Shown: piece by piece, positions 34,921-43,356 of the stretch
Position numbering within the stretch: the stretch's first letter is position 1
Layout: each line of letters opens with the position of its first letter
NCBI RefSeq assembly: GCF_034039665.1
Contig: NZ_CP120131.1
Location: forward strand, 310,001 to 374,000
Reading direction: 5' to 3'
DNA: 64,000 bases
From: Mammaliicoccus sp. Dog046
GTDB taxonomy: Bacteria; Bacillota; Bacilli; Staphylococcales; Staphylococcaceae
Position numbers and translations under genes: made by a program
Notes under the pieces: generated by a model
The model's input: the letters and a program-made list of their open reading frames with translations, nothing else
Database searches by the model: none
Told to the model about the DNA's origin: nothing

Positions 34921-36459
34921 ATGTCATATTTTAAAAAAATTGCGCTAGTCGGTTTTGTATCGATAGCTACATTGTCATCGCAATCAGCGTTCGCAAGTGA
35001 AGCACCAGTTATAGGCAGTGATACAGGAAGTGGAAAGGTATTAGTAGATAATACGCATGGACAAACAGCAGGCGCTGCAGATTGGGTGATTGATGGGGCT
35101 TTTTCTGATTATGCAAATTCAATTGCGCAACAAGGTTACCAAGTGTCGGAGTTGAGAGATTCTGCAGGCATCACGGCAGAACAATTAGATGGGACTTCAA
35201 TATTAGTTATACCAGAAGCGAATATTCCATTTAAATCAACAGAACAACAAGCTATTTTAGATTACGTGAAGAATGGTGGAAGTGTGATATTTATATCCGA
35301 TCACTATAATGCAGACCGAAATTATAACAGAATAGATTCTTCAGAGGTGATGAACGGTTATAGACGTGGGGCATATGAAGATATGACTAAAGACATGTCT
35401 GCAGCTGAAAAATCATCAGATAAAATGCAAGGTGTGACAAGTTCAGATTGGTTATCTCAGAACTTTGGCGTGAGATATAGATATAATGCATTAAATAATT
35501 TAAACGCAACGAACATCGTTCAAGGAGAAGAAGGACTTGGTTTAAGTGAAGGTGTACAATCCGTTTCTATGCATGCAGGATCAACAATTGCAGTAACTAA
35601 TCCTAAAATTGCAAAAGGTATTGTCTATGTACCTGATAATCTTTCTTCAGCAGATAAATGGGGACATGCAGTTGATCAAGGTGTTTATAATGGTGGCGGT
35701 AAAGATGAAGGAGCATACATAGCCATATCTAAAGTAGGTAAAGGAAAAGCAGCCTTCATAGGTGATTCTTCGATGGTAGAAGACATTACACCAAAATATA
35801 AACGAGAAGATGATGGAAGTACAAAGAAAACGTATGACGGATTTAAAGAAGAAGACAATGGGAAAATGCTCAATAATTTAACAACGTGGTTAGGTAAAAA
35901 AGAAGATTATACGACTTTTGAAGCATTGAATATTCCATTAGATAAAGCAACACCATTACTAGATTTTGAAAAGCCAGAAAACAGTGTAGAACCACAAGCA
36001 GAACCATGGGCGCAACCGAAAGCAGGTTATGAGTGGTTTAACAGTGATACATTTGCGCCAGGTAGTTATGGTGGCCCAGCAGATTCAGATGGTGGTACAG
36101 ATAACCCAGGAAATAGTAGTGGAACAGCAACTTTAGATTATCCAACTTCAGTCAAAAGTGGTGAAACCTTTAAAGTAACAACAACTTTAAGTGGATATGA
36201 AGCAAATACAACCGTGTCAGATTTAAAATTAGGTATGTATACTGATGGCGGCACGCAAATAGGTAAGATTGGTGTCGGTGATCAAGCAGGTAGCACATTT
36301 GGATATAGTGCACCAACTTCAGTAAAGACTGATGCGAATGGTAAAGGCGTTGTTACTTTTACAGTGCAAGTGAAAGATAGCGTTGCTGGAAGTGCAAATA
36401 TAAGGTTGAAACAAGGTAGCACTAATGTTGTAACTGAAGCAGTAATAGTACAAAGTTAG
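34921..36459 (+). CDS. Secreted protein with GATase-like N-terminal domain and C-terminal Ig-like domain
   Basis: A 512-residue exported protein. Signal peptide MSYFKKIALVGFVSIATLSS to a cleavage near AFAS. Residues about 40-350 form a Rossmann-like domain (KVLVDNTHGQTAGAADWVID, DGTSILVIPEANIPFKSTEQ, GGSVIFISDHYNADRNY, AAFIGDSSMVED) as in DUF4350/glutamine-amidotransferase-like proteins; a Gly/Pro/Ser linker follows (about 385-400) and then a 110-residue beta-rich domain (VKSGETFKVTTTLSGYEANT). No LPXTG or membrane anchor. Homologues in staphylococci are labelled DNA-binding without evidence and, as I recall, lie by phn genes and a 5'-nucleotidase as here. Function unknown. Confidence 0.8.
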   Translation: MSYFKKIALVGFVSIATLSSQSAFASEAPVIGSDTGSGKVLVDNTHGQTAGAADWVIDGAFSDYANSIAQQGYQVSELRDSAGITAEQLDGTSILVIPEANIPFKSTEQQAILDYVKNGGSVIFISDHYNADRNYNRIDSSEVMNGYRRGAYEDMTKDMSAAEKSSDKMQGVTSSDWLSQNFGVRYRYNALNNLNATNIVQGEEGLGLSEGVQSVSMHAGSTIAVTNPKIAKGIVYVPDNLSSADKWGHAVDQGVYNGGGKDEGAYIAISKVGKGKAAFIGDSSMVEDITPKYKREDDGSTKKTYDGFKEEDNGKMLNNLTTWLGKKEDYTTFEALNIPLDKATPLLDFEKPENSVEPQAEPWAQPKAGYEWFNSDTFAPGSYGGPADSDGGTDNPGNSSGTATLDYPTSVKSGETFKVTTTLSGYEANTTVSDLKLGMYTDGGTQIGKIGVGDQAGSTFGYSAPTSVKTDANGKGVVTFTVQVKDSVAGSANIRLKQGSTNVVTEAVIVQS

Positions 36460-36476
36460 TAAGTGGTTTTAAAAAT

Positions 36477-36503
36477 AAGGCTGAGACGAAATGTCTCAGC
36501 CTT
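36477..36503. terminator. Bidirectional terminator
   Basis: AAGGCTGAGAC pairs with GTCTCAGCCTT around GAAAT, between convergent genes only 43 bp apart. Confidence 0.88.
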
Positions 36504-38044
36504 TAATATATAACTTTGAAATCCAAGATGTTTGGAATGTCTTCTACATGATATTTCTGTAGAAATTGAATAATAAGGTCGGCACCATCTGTTTGTATTT
36601 CTTGTATGATTTTAGATGCATCATACATTTCATATCCACCACCGCCAACTGATCTGTAGTTATTTAATATGATTTTATATGTTGCTTCTAGATTTAAAGG
36701 TTGTTCTTTGATGAAAATATCTTTGGCACGGTGTCCAACAGGTTGAGTAATATCAAACGTGTATGACATGCCACCGTACATATCGTAATTATAGTGTTGA
36801 GGCTTAGGTTCTGAGAATGCAGAACTGACCTTTAATGTTTGATCCTCAATTGAAAAATATGAAGCGGATCGTTCGAGTGCCGCCAATAAATCTGAACCTG
36901 ATATTTCTAAAACATTAAATGTATTAGGGTAAGGATAATTGTTGATGACATCTCTCATTGTTACTTCACGACCAAATCCTGTTGCTGAGTCGAACAATGC
37001 TGTGGCTGAAATATCAGCATCACTGACTTCTAATTGAATATAATTCAATAAATTGATTAATGGATGTGGTTGTACTCTTGCTTGAAAAGTATCTTCCACA
37101 TACATAGGTTCAGTGAGGTTCGTAATTTTTTGGTCTAGCCATTGATTGACATCATCGTTGATTTGTAATGATGTTTGATCTGTTTGAATAGTAGGATTTG
37201 TATCGTTCACGAATAATAATTCACTTTGTGAAGACTCAATTTGGTTTGTCGTTTCATTAATGATTAAGGTGATTTTACCGAGACAATCACCCTTTGAACC
37301 AGGTTGAATAATCGCGGTTTGATTGATGACCTCTGCGATTTCACGATGTTGATGACCAGTAATGAGTACATCGATATCTTCCAGTTCGTTCAATAGTGCA
37401 TAACCTTCATTCTCTCCCGTTAATAATTCAGTAGGTTCACCTGTATGTATATCGCGTTCAAACCCGCCGTGATAGCAAACAATGACAACATCAGATTGAG
37501 CTTTTACTTCATCAATACGTTGTTGAGCTGTTTCTTTTGCAGAATGAAAAGTTAAATCCTTAATTGTCTCAGGTTGTTCCCAATTCGGTATGTATTGTGT
37601 CGTTAATCCGATAATACCTAATCGTGTACCGTTTTTATCAATATAAATCACATCATGCCCAGTAAAAGGATGATTGTCTTTCATGATATTTGCAGATAAT
37701 ACCGGAAAGTTAAATGACTGAAGCGTTTGATATAAGTACGGCAGGCCATAATTAAATTCATGGTTACCAATGACGCCAAAATCAAAACCAACACGATTAT
37801 AAATATCGCTTAATACATTGCTTGATTGTAATTGAGTGTAAAGATAAGAAGTAAAAGGAGACCCTTGTAGAAAATCTCCGTTATCCATCACGATGACATG
37901 TTCATGTTGTTGCTTAATATCGCGAATCATTGTTTCTAATTTTAGTAGTCCTTTAGGTAAATCTTGATGTGCTTCTTGATAATCAGTTGGAAATAAATAA
38001 CCATGAATATCACTTGTAGTTAAGATGACAATTTCCTTCATCAC
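36503..38044 (-). CDS. Cytoplasmic 5'-nucleotidase / metallophosphoesterase (YunD-like)
   Basis: A 513-residue two-domain enzyme without signal peptide. Metal-site motifs are in order TTSDIHGYL, DNGDFLQGSP, GNHEFNYGLP, CYHGGF and TGHQHREI; the C-terminal 5'-nucleotidase domain contains the substrate-stacking segment around YDMYGGMSYTFD and NNYRSVGGGGYEM. It removes phosphate from nucleotides or related esters. The neighbouring phn uptake genes make a phosphorus-acquisition role plausible. The start at 38044 has GGAGG upstream. Confidence 0.88.
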   Translation of the reverse strand: MMKEIVILTTSDIHGYLFPTDYQEAHQDLPKGLLKLETMIRDIKQQHEHVIVMDNGDFLQGSPFTSYLYTQLQSSNVLSDIYNRVGFDFGVIGNHEFNYGLPYLYQTLQSFNFPVLSANIMKDNHPFTGHDVIYIDKNGTRLGIIGLTTQYIPNWEQPETIKDLTFHSAKETAQQRIDEVKAQSDVVIVCYHGGFERDIHTGEPTELLTGENEGYALLNELEDIDVLITGHQHREIAEVINQTAIIQPGSKGDCLGKITLIINETTNQIESSQSELLFVNDTNPTIQTDQTSLQINDDVNQWLDQKITNLTEPMYVEDTFQARVQPHPLINLLNYIQLEVSDADISATALFDSATGFGREVTMRDVINNYPYPNTFNVLEISGSDLLAALERSASYFSIEDQTLKVSSAFSEPKPQHYNYDMYGGMSYTFDITQPVGHRAKDIFIKEQPLNLEATYKIILNNYRSVGGGGYEMYDASKIIQEIQTDGADLIIQFLQKYHVEDIPNILDFKVIY

Positions 38045-38160
38045 GAGAACCTCCTATAGTATGCATATCTTTCATTATAACAATTGATTGTCAGAACAAT
38101 ATGAAGGATGGATTAATTAATGGTAAAAGTGATAGATATTAAAGCGTGTCGGCATTTTTA

Positions 38161-38233
38161 TGCGCATGCTTTCCGCGGGCATGTTCTCAGCCTGTAGTCT
38201 TTGAATCATGATTTTCCCGCAAGAGTCAGCGCA
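38161..38233. repeat. Palindromic element of the TTTCCGCGGGC type
   Basis: Terminal arms TGCGC and GCGCA enclose CATGCTTTCCGCGGGCATG, a CTCAGCCTG centre and CATGATTTTCCCGCAAGAGT. The order TTTCCGCGGGC ... AGCCT ... CCCGCA(G/A)GAGTC is the one I recall from repeated intergenic elements of Bacillaceae. It is locally GC-rich. Only one copy is seen in the window. Confidence 0.55.
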
Positions 38234-38240
38234 AAAAAAT

Positions 38241-38568
38241 GTTGAACATTGCAAGTGGAGGTCGACAAGCAACATTGGAACGCTGAACATTGCAAGTGGA
38301 GGTCGACAAGCAACATTGGGGCGTTGAATGTTGCAAGTGAGGGTCGACAAGCAACATTGAAGCGTTGAATGTTGCAAGTGGAGGTCGACAAGCAACATTG
38401 AGCGCTTGAACATTGCAAGTGGAGGTCGACAAGCAACATTGAGGCGGTGAACATTGCAAGTGGAGGCTGACAAGCAACATTGAGCGCTTGAACATTGCAA
38501 GTGGAGGTCGACATGCAACATTGAGGCGGTGAACATTGCAAGTGGAGGTCGACATGCAACATTGAGCA
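38241..38568. repeat. Tandem array of 8 x 41-bp palindromic units (family D)
   Basis: GCAAG positions 38251, 38292, 38333, 38374, 38415, 38456, 38497 and 38538 are exactly 41 bp apart. Unit: TTGCAAGTGGAGGTCGACAA then GCAACATTGAGGCGGTGAACA, with TTGC/GCAA arms 16 nt apart and a GTCGAC palindrome inside. It is open in all minus-strand frames and so mimics Cys-rich repeat proteins; it is not coding. Confidence 0.95.
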
Positions 38569-38570
38569 TG

Positions 38571-38906
38571 GCTAACGAGATAGTTCTGGAAAACAATCAC
38601 GTTAGAAAATCTAACGAGATAGAAAGTAAAAACAATCTCGTTAGCGGGTAAATATCCGCGCAAAAGCCCGAATTAACTACAAAAAATGAGAAAATAAAGT
38701 GCTAACGAGATAGTTCTGGAAAACAATCACGTTAGAAAATCTAACGTGATAGAAAGTAAAAACAATCTCGTTAGCGGGTAAATATCCGCGCAAAAGCCCG
38801 AATTAACTATAAAAAATGAGAAAATAAAGTGCTAACGAGATAGTTCTGGAAAACAATCTCGTTAGAAAATCTAACGAGATAGAAAGTAAAAACAATCCCG
38901 TTATCT
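38571..38906. repeat. 130-bp tandem repeat, two full and one partial copy (family E)
   Basis: Copies start at 38571, 38701 and 38831. Each holds two hairpins, CTAACGAGAT-N14-ATCACGTTAG and CTAACGAGAT-N14-ATCTCGTTAG, then a GGGTAAATATCCGCGCAAAA and CCCGAATTAACTA segment. Copies one and two differ at two positions, indicating recent duplication. It begins 2 bp after the family D array. Confidence 0.93.
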
Positions 38907-38950
38907 TCATTTTTGTTATAAATGTTTATCCACGGTCTGATTAAAGCGAA

Positions 38951-40732
38951 TTATTCTTTTAAATATCGCCAAAGTGTTGTTCGACTTATATTTAATTGTT
39001 GTGCGGTCTTCGTTTGATTTCCGTTATTCTGTTCGAGTACATTCAATATAATTTCTCTTGTATAGTCAAATAATGTTGGTTGTGTCGACTGATTCATGGA
39101 ATGGAAAGTTGATAATTGAACCATGGATACTTTATTAATAATTTCTTCGCGGTTAATAAGATCAGACACTTGTTGTGACGATATATAATGACTGTTTGAG
39201 TTAATAACGAGTTCTTTAATTGCACTTTGGAGTTGATTAAAGTTCCCTGGCCAGTCATATGAAATGAGCGTTTGTAAAGCATTGGGGTCAAATCCAATGA
39301 TTTCTCTTCCGCATTCAATATTCACTTTATTTAAAATACGTGTTGCTAAAATACTTAATTCGCTTTTTCTTTCTCTAATTGAAGGTGCATAAATATTCGC
39401 GAAATCAAGTGTTTGAGATAATATTTGTAACTTTGAAGTATCGTTGGTTGCCTTTGAGTTATAAGTGAAAATAATTTGATTCGTTTGGATTAAATTCATT
39501 TCTTTTATTAATGATGTAAGACGCTCTAAATCTGTATTGTTCAGCTGTTCTATATTTTCAAAAAGAATAGTGTTGTTTAAATGAACTAACGGACCACTAT
39601 CTGGATTAACTAAGTATCGCCAGAGTTTATCGTTCATGAGTTTACAGTCAATAGTAATAAGATAATTCGTATTGAGTTCTTGATTGAGATAAATATGATA
39701 AGCGATATTTCTTTTAGCTGTGCCTGACTCTCCGAACACTAGAAAAGAGTGGTAATAGGGTATTGCCTTTTTTATATCTTCTGAAGTTGTGTCAGATATA
39801 AATTGTTTGAACAGTAATTGCGTAGTGAAAATTTCCGAAATTGTATCGTGATTTTGATATTTAACGCCTAATTTGCTGTTTGGTTGAGGGATACTTTGTT
39901 CATAAATAAAACAGCTAAAGAATATAGATTGATCAATGGTGAATTGTTCAATTTGAATTTTAAATGATAGGTTTTGGTAAGTTACAAAATATTGATTGGA
40001 TTGATTTACCGTTTTCTTTGAACGTAAATATTTAATTAAGAATTGCTCGAAAGAATGAGAGATATTAGTGTAATGAACATTAAATTGATGATCAAAAATG
40101 ACGACTTGCTGATTTTGACTATTAAATGAATGTTCTAGTAAAGATTTTTTATGTTGAATTTTTTTGAGATATTCTACTGTATTGATTGCTTCTGATAAAG
40201 TGAGTTTAATACTTTCAACGCCTGATGTAATGAGAATCGTATTTAATGATTTGCTGAGTGCTAATTGGTTGGTGATGACATCACATAGTATCAGTTCATA
40301 AGATTGAGATGCTAAATCATCTAAAAATTGATTTGCTTCGTTATCATTTGTAATTGTAAGTATTTCAATTCGGTACCCCATAATATCACATATTAGGTGG
40401 GCTTTTTCAGTAATACTTGCGTAACCCACGATTGCAAAATTATCCGTATAATTCTCCGTTAAATGAATAGATTTTAAGATGTCATAAATTGAAATAGATA
40501 CATCAAATACAGGAATATCAATAACTTCTTTAATAAGCTTCGCAGTTCCGCCTCTTGAAATTATGGCATCATATCCATTTTGGTACAGTTGCATAGCTAA
40601 AAGTTTACCTTCTTCTAAATCTGCCGTGAATACATCGAGTGTTATATTCGGAAATTGCTCTCCTACAGCATTCATGGATTGGTTTAATGCTTCATAAGGT
40701 GCAATACCTAATATCTTTATTTGGTTAGACAT
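38951..40732 (-). CDS. PrpR-type sigma-54-activator-like regulator with degenerate AAA+ domain
   Basis: A 593-residue regulator. Residues 1-190 are a PrpR N-terminal ligand domain (YDAIISRGGTAKLIKEVIDIPVFDVSISIYDI); a PAS-like segment follows (QQVVIFDHQFNVHYTN); then an AAA+ domain and a C-terminal Fis-type HTH (NGNQTKTAQQLNISRTTLWR). The AAA+ domain is damaged: Walker A is GESGTAKR instead of GESGTGKE, Walker B is ILFENIE instead of LFLDEI, and the GAFTGA sigma-54 contact loop is absent with a deletion there. IRERKSEL and DWPGNFNQL remain. It is divergent from the DUF1537-PdxA2 operon and probably activates it without sigma-54. ATG at 40732 has GGGGTG upstream; the longer frame starts at 40801. 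Confidence 0.85.
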   Translation of the reverse strand: MSNQIKILGIAPYEALNQSMNAVGEQFPNITLDVFTADLEEGKLLAMQLYQNGYDAIISRGGTAKLIKEVIDIPVFDVSISIYDILKSIHLTENYTDNFAIVGYASITEKAHLICDIMGYRIEILTITNDNEANQFLDDLASQSYELILCDVITNQLALSKSLNTILITSGVESIKLTLSEAINTVEYLKKIQHKKSLLEHSFNSQNQQVVIFDHQFNVHYTNISHSFEQFLIKYLRSKKTVNQSNQYFVTYQNLSFKIQIEQFTIDQSIFFSCFIYEQSIPQPNSKLGVKYQNHDTISEIFTTQLLFKQFISDTTSEDIKKAIPYYHSFLVFGESGTAKRNIAYHIYLNQELNTNYLITIDCKLMNDKLWRYLVNPDSGPLVHLNNTILFENIEQLNNTDLERLTSLIKEMNLIQTNQIIFTYNSKATNDTSKLQILSQTLDFANIYAPSIRERKSELSILATRILNKVNIECGREIIGFDPNALQTLISYDWPGNFNQLQSAIKELVINSNSHYISSQQVSDLINREEIINKVSMVQLSTFHSMNQSTQPTLFDYTREIILNVLEQNNGNQTKTAQQLNISRTTLWRYLKE

Positions 40733-40918
40733 GCACATCACCCCTTTTTGAAAACGCTTTATCGTTCTATATATGAACGATTCTATCACATGGAAAATCA
40801 ATAAACTATGAATTATTTGAAAATTGTTTAAATTTGAAACGATTATTTTAATTTTTAAGATATAAACCTGAAAAAGTAACTTTTATAATTAACACATGAC
40901 ATTAAAGGCGGTGAAATA
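40733..40918. promoter_or_regulatory. Divergent promoter region of the second acid-sugar operon
   Basis: TATAAT at 40884-40889 is a likely -10 box for the kinase operon; no good -35 is found at 17 bp, as expected for an activator-dependent SigA promoter. No GG-N10-GC sigma-54 promoter is visible. TGAAAACGCTTTAT (40749-40762) is a half-matching cre-like sequence. Confidence 0.5.
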
Positions 40919-42148
40919 ATGTTGAAGTTGTTAGTTATAGCAGATGATTTTACAGGTGCATTAGACACAGGTGTTCAATTTTCTAAACAAGGTGCCAAGA
41001 CTTTAGTATCAACTGAAGTGAATATTGATTATCAGAAGATATCTGACAGCGTTGAAGTGTTGGTAATAGATACTGAAAGTAGACATTTAGAATTTGAAGT
41101 AGCCTATAACATAATTAAAGATATTGTATTAAACGCAAAAAAAGAAAATATACCTTACATTTATAAAAAAGTAGATTCAGCTTTACGCGGAAATATTAGT
41201 GCTGAAATTAAAGCATTGGTGGACTATGGTAATCAAGAAGTTGTACCGTTCTTACCGTCATATCCAGAAATGAATCGTGTATTAGTGGATGGTCATTTGT
41301 ACATTGATCAAGTTTTAGTATCTGAGAGTGTATTTGCTGAAGATCCATACGAACCAGTCACAGAAAGTAATGTGATGAAACGGTTAAAGGAAGAAGCGCA
41401 TATTGAAGCTACATTGGTTAATGAGGAAGGACTCCCAATCGAGAAAAATGAAGTTTATGTTTTTGATGCGCGATCAAATGCAACATTAGACAAACATATG
41501 AAATGGCTAAATGATTCAGAGTCATTAAATATTTCAGTTGGTTGTGCAGGATTTGCAAACGTATTAGGGCAGCATTTGTTTCCTGATGGACGAAATAAAA
41601 ATGAAGTCTTAGATAATCCCATAGTAGTGATATGTGGAAGTATCAATCCTATAACTCAAAAACAAGTCGAATATGTTGAACAGTTAGGATATCCAAGAAT
41701 TTCATTATCAGGTAAGCAATTATTAGATATCAATCATTGGGATAGTAACAAGGGGCAAGAAGAAATAAATGCATATTTAGAATTAATAAATACCAATAAA
41801 TTGATCGCTTTCGAGACATTTAGTGATCAAACAAGTAAAGAAATCGTTAATTATCGCAAACAATATCAATTAGAAGAAAGAGAAAGTCGTTTTAGAATCG
41901 GTGCGTCACTAGGTAAATTAACAGAGTTATTATGGATGAATCATCATCAAAATACCTTCTTATTTACTGGAGGAGATACGCTATATCAGTCAATGAAGAT
42001 GCTAAATATTTCCGAAATAGAACCGATGACTGAAATCAGCTCTGGCGTTGTATTATCAACAATGGAATGGAACAAGCAACAAAGGAAAGTCATCACAAAA
42101 TCAGGTGGTTTTGGAAAAGAAACTTTGTTTACTGAATTTATCGTATAG
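40919..42148 (+). CDS. DUF1537 family four-carbon acid sugar kinase (DtnK-like)
   Basis: A 409-residue kinase. LLVIADDFTGALDTGVQFSK is the N-terminal DUF1537 signature, YKKVDSALRGNISAEI the substrate loop, VVICGSINPITQKQ starts the nucleotide domain, and FLFTGGDTLYQSM with the late KSGGFG complete it. In the D-threonate route DtnK makes D-threonate 4-phosphate for PdxA2, which is the third gene here. It shares only family-level similarity with the kinase at 26237. First gene of a seven-gene operon with gaps of 17-56 bp. Confidence 0.88.
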   Translation: MLKLLVIADDFTGALDTGVQFSKQGAKTLVSTEVNIDYQKISDSVEVLVIDTESRHLEFEVAYNIIKDIVLNAKKENIPYIYKKVDSALRGNISAEIKALVDYGNQEVVPFLPSYPEMNRVLVDGHLYIDQVLVSESVFAEDPYEPVTESNVMKRLKEEAHIEATLVNEEGLPIEKNEVYVFDARSNATLDKHMKWLNDSESLNISVGCAGFANVLGQHLFPDGRNKNEVLDNPIVVICGSINPITQKQVEYVEQLGYPRISLSGKQLLDINHWDSNKGQEEINAYLELINTNKLIAFETFSDQTSKEIVNYRKQYQLEERESRFRIGASLGKLTELLWMNHHQNTFLFTGGDTLYQSMKMLNISEIEPMTEISSGVVLSTMEWNKQQRKVITKSGGFGKETLFTEFIV

Positions 42149-42174
42149 AGAAAAAATTTAGGAGGACGGTATAA

Positions 42175-43329
42175 ATGGAGAATTATAATTTAAAAATGCC
42201 AAAGTCAGTACATGCAGGTGACCAAGCATTAGAACAATTAGAAAACATTATTAATAAAAACATCAAGAAAATTGTTATTTTCACTTCTGAAGGACTAATG
42301 AAACTGGGATTAACAACAGTGCCTATAGAAATAATCGAACGATTAGGTATAGATTACACCGTGATTACTGGTATTCCACCTGAACCAAGTTATATAGAAG
42401 CACAAGAAGCGATTGATAAGTTTAAAGAAGAAAATGCTGACTTTATTATTGCACTTGGCGGTGGGAGTATCATGGATGTCGCAAAGTTAGCGTCTCTACT
42501 TGATACAGATGAATACAGCGTTAAAGATTTATTAGATGATCCTTTACTCGCCAATAAACAAGTATCGAGTTTAATGATTCCTTCAACTGCAGGAACTGGC
42601 GCAGAAGCAACGCCGAATGCAATCGTTGGTGTACCAGAAAAAGATATCAAAATAGGTATCGTTAATCCAGAAATGATTCCTGATTATGTCATTTTAGATG
42701 GAAGAATGATTCAAAGTTTACCAACTTCAATTGCAGCTGCAACTGGTGTAGATGCATTGTGCCATGCGATTGAATGCTTCACATCAGAAAAAGCAAATCC
42801 TATAAGTGACACATTTGCATTAGAAGCATTGGATTTGATCATTAATAATATCATTGTTGCATGTAAAAACAATGATGCATTTGAAGAAAAAGGAAAAATG
42901 TTATTAGGTTCATTTTATGCAGGTGTCGCGATAACAGCATCGGGCACTACAGCAGTTCATGCACTTTCTTATCCGTTAGGTGGAAAATATCATATCGCTC
43001 ATGGTGTATCTAATGCCATGTTATTAACACCGGTTATGAAGTTTAATGAACCAGCAATCAAAGACCTATTAGCAATCGCATATGACAGAGTAGTAAAAGA
43101 AGATCAACATTTACAAACAATAGATGAAAAATCAGCCTATATTATTAAAGAACTTGAATCAATTGTAACAGAGCTTAAGATACCTACATCTTTAAAGACA
43201 TTTAATGTTCCTAAAGAAGATTTAGAAGGATTAGTTGAAGCTGGGATGAGTGTGACACGTTTACTTGTGAATAATAAACGTCCATTAACAGCTGAGGATG
43301 CACGCAATATTTATTTAGAAGTACTGTAA
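42175..43329 (+). CDS. Iron-containing alcohol dehydrogenase
   Basis: A 384-residue group III dehydrogenase. FIIALGGGSIMDVAKLASL is the NAD-binding motif, PSTAGTGAEATPNAI the nucleotide-adjacent loop, and the metal ligands lie in ATGVDALCHAIECF and TAVHALSYPLGGKYHIAHG. Relatives oxidise or reduce simple alcohols, hydroxy acids or semialdehydes. AGGAGG precedes the ATG. Within the operon it may interconvert a hydroxy and an oxo acid; the substrate is not predictable. Confidence 0.9.
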   Translation: MENYNLKMPKSVHAGDQALEQLENIINKNIKKIVIFTSEGLMKLGLTTVPIEIIERLGIDYTVITGIPPEPSYIEAQEAIDKFKEENADFIIALGGGSIMDVAKLASLLDTDEYSVKDLLDDPLLANKQVSSLMIPSTAGTGAEATPNAIVGVPEKDIKIGIVNPEMIPDYVILDGRMIQSLPTSIAAATGVDALCHAIECFTSEKANPISDTFALEALDLIINNIIVACKNNDAFEEKGKMLLGSFYAGVAITASGTTAVHALSYPLGGKYHIAHGVSNAMLLTPVMKFNEPAIKDLLAIAYDRVVKEDQHLQTIDEKSAYIIKELESIVTELKIPTSLKTFNVPKEDLEGLVEAGMSVTRLLVNNKRPLTAEDARNIYLEVL

Positions 43330-43356
43330 TTTTCAAACAGAAAGGACAATCAAATT

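Noticed and set aside
38117-38663. Cysteine-rich repeat proteins of 118-159 residues on the minus strand
   Set aside because: All three frames are open only because the 41-bp family D repeat lacks stops; no ribosome sites and repeated peptide shifts frame with each unit.
40802-40918. Sigma-54 promoter before the kinase operon
   Set aside because: No GG-N10-GC element of the -24/-12 type is present.
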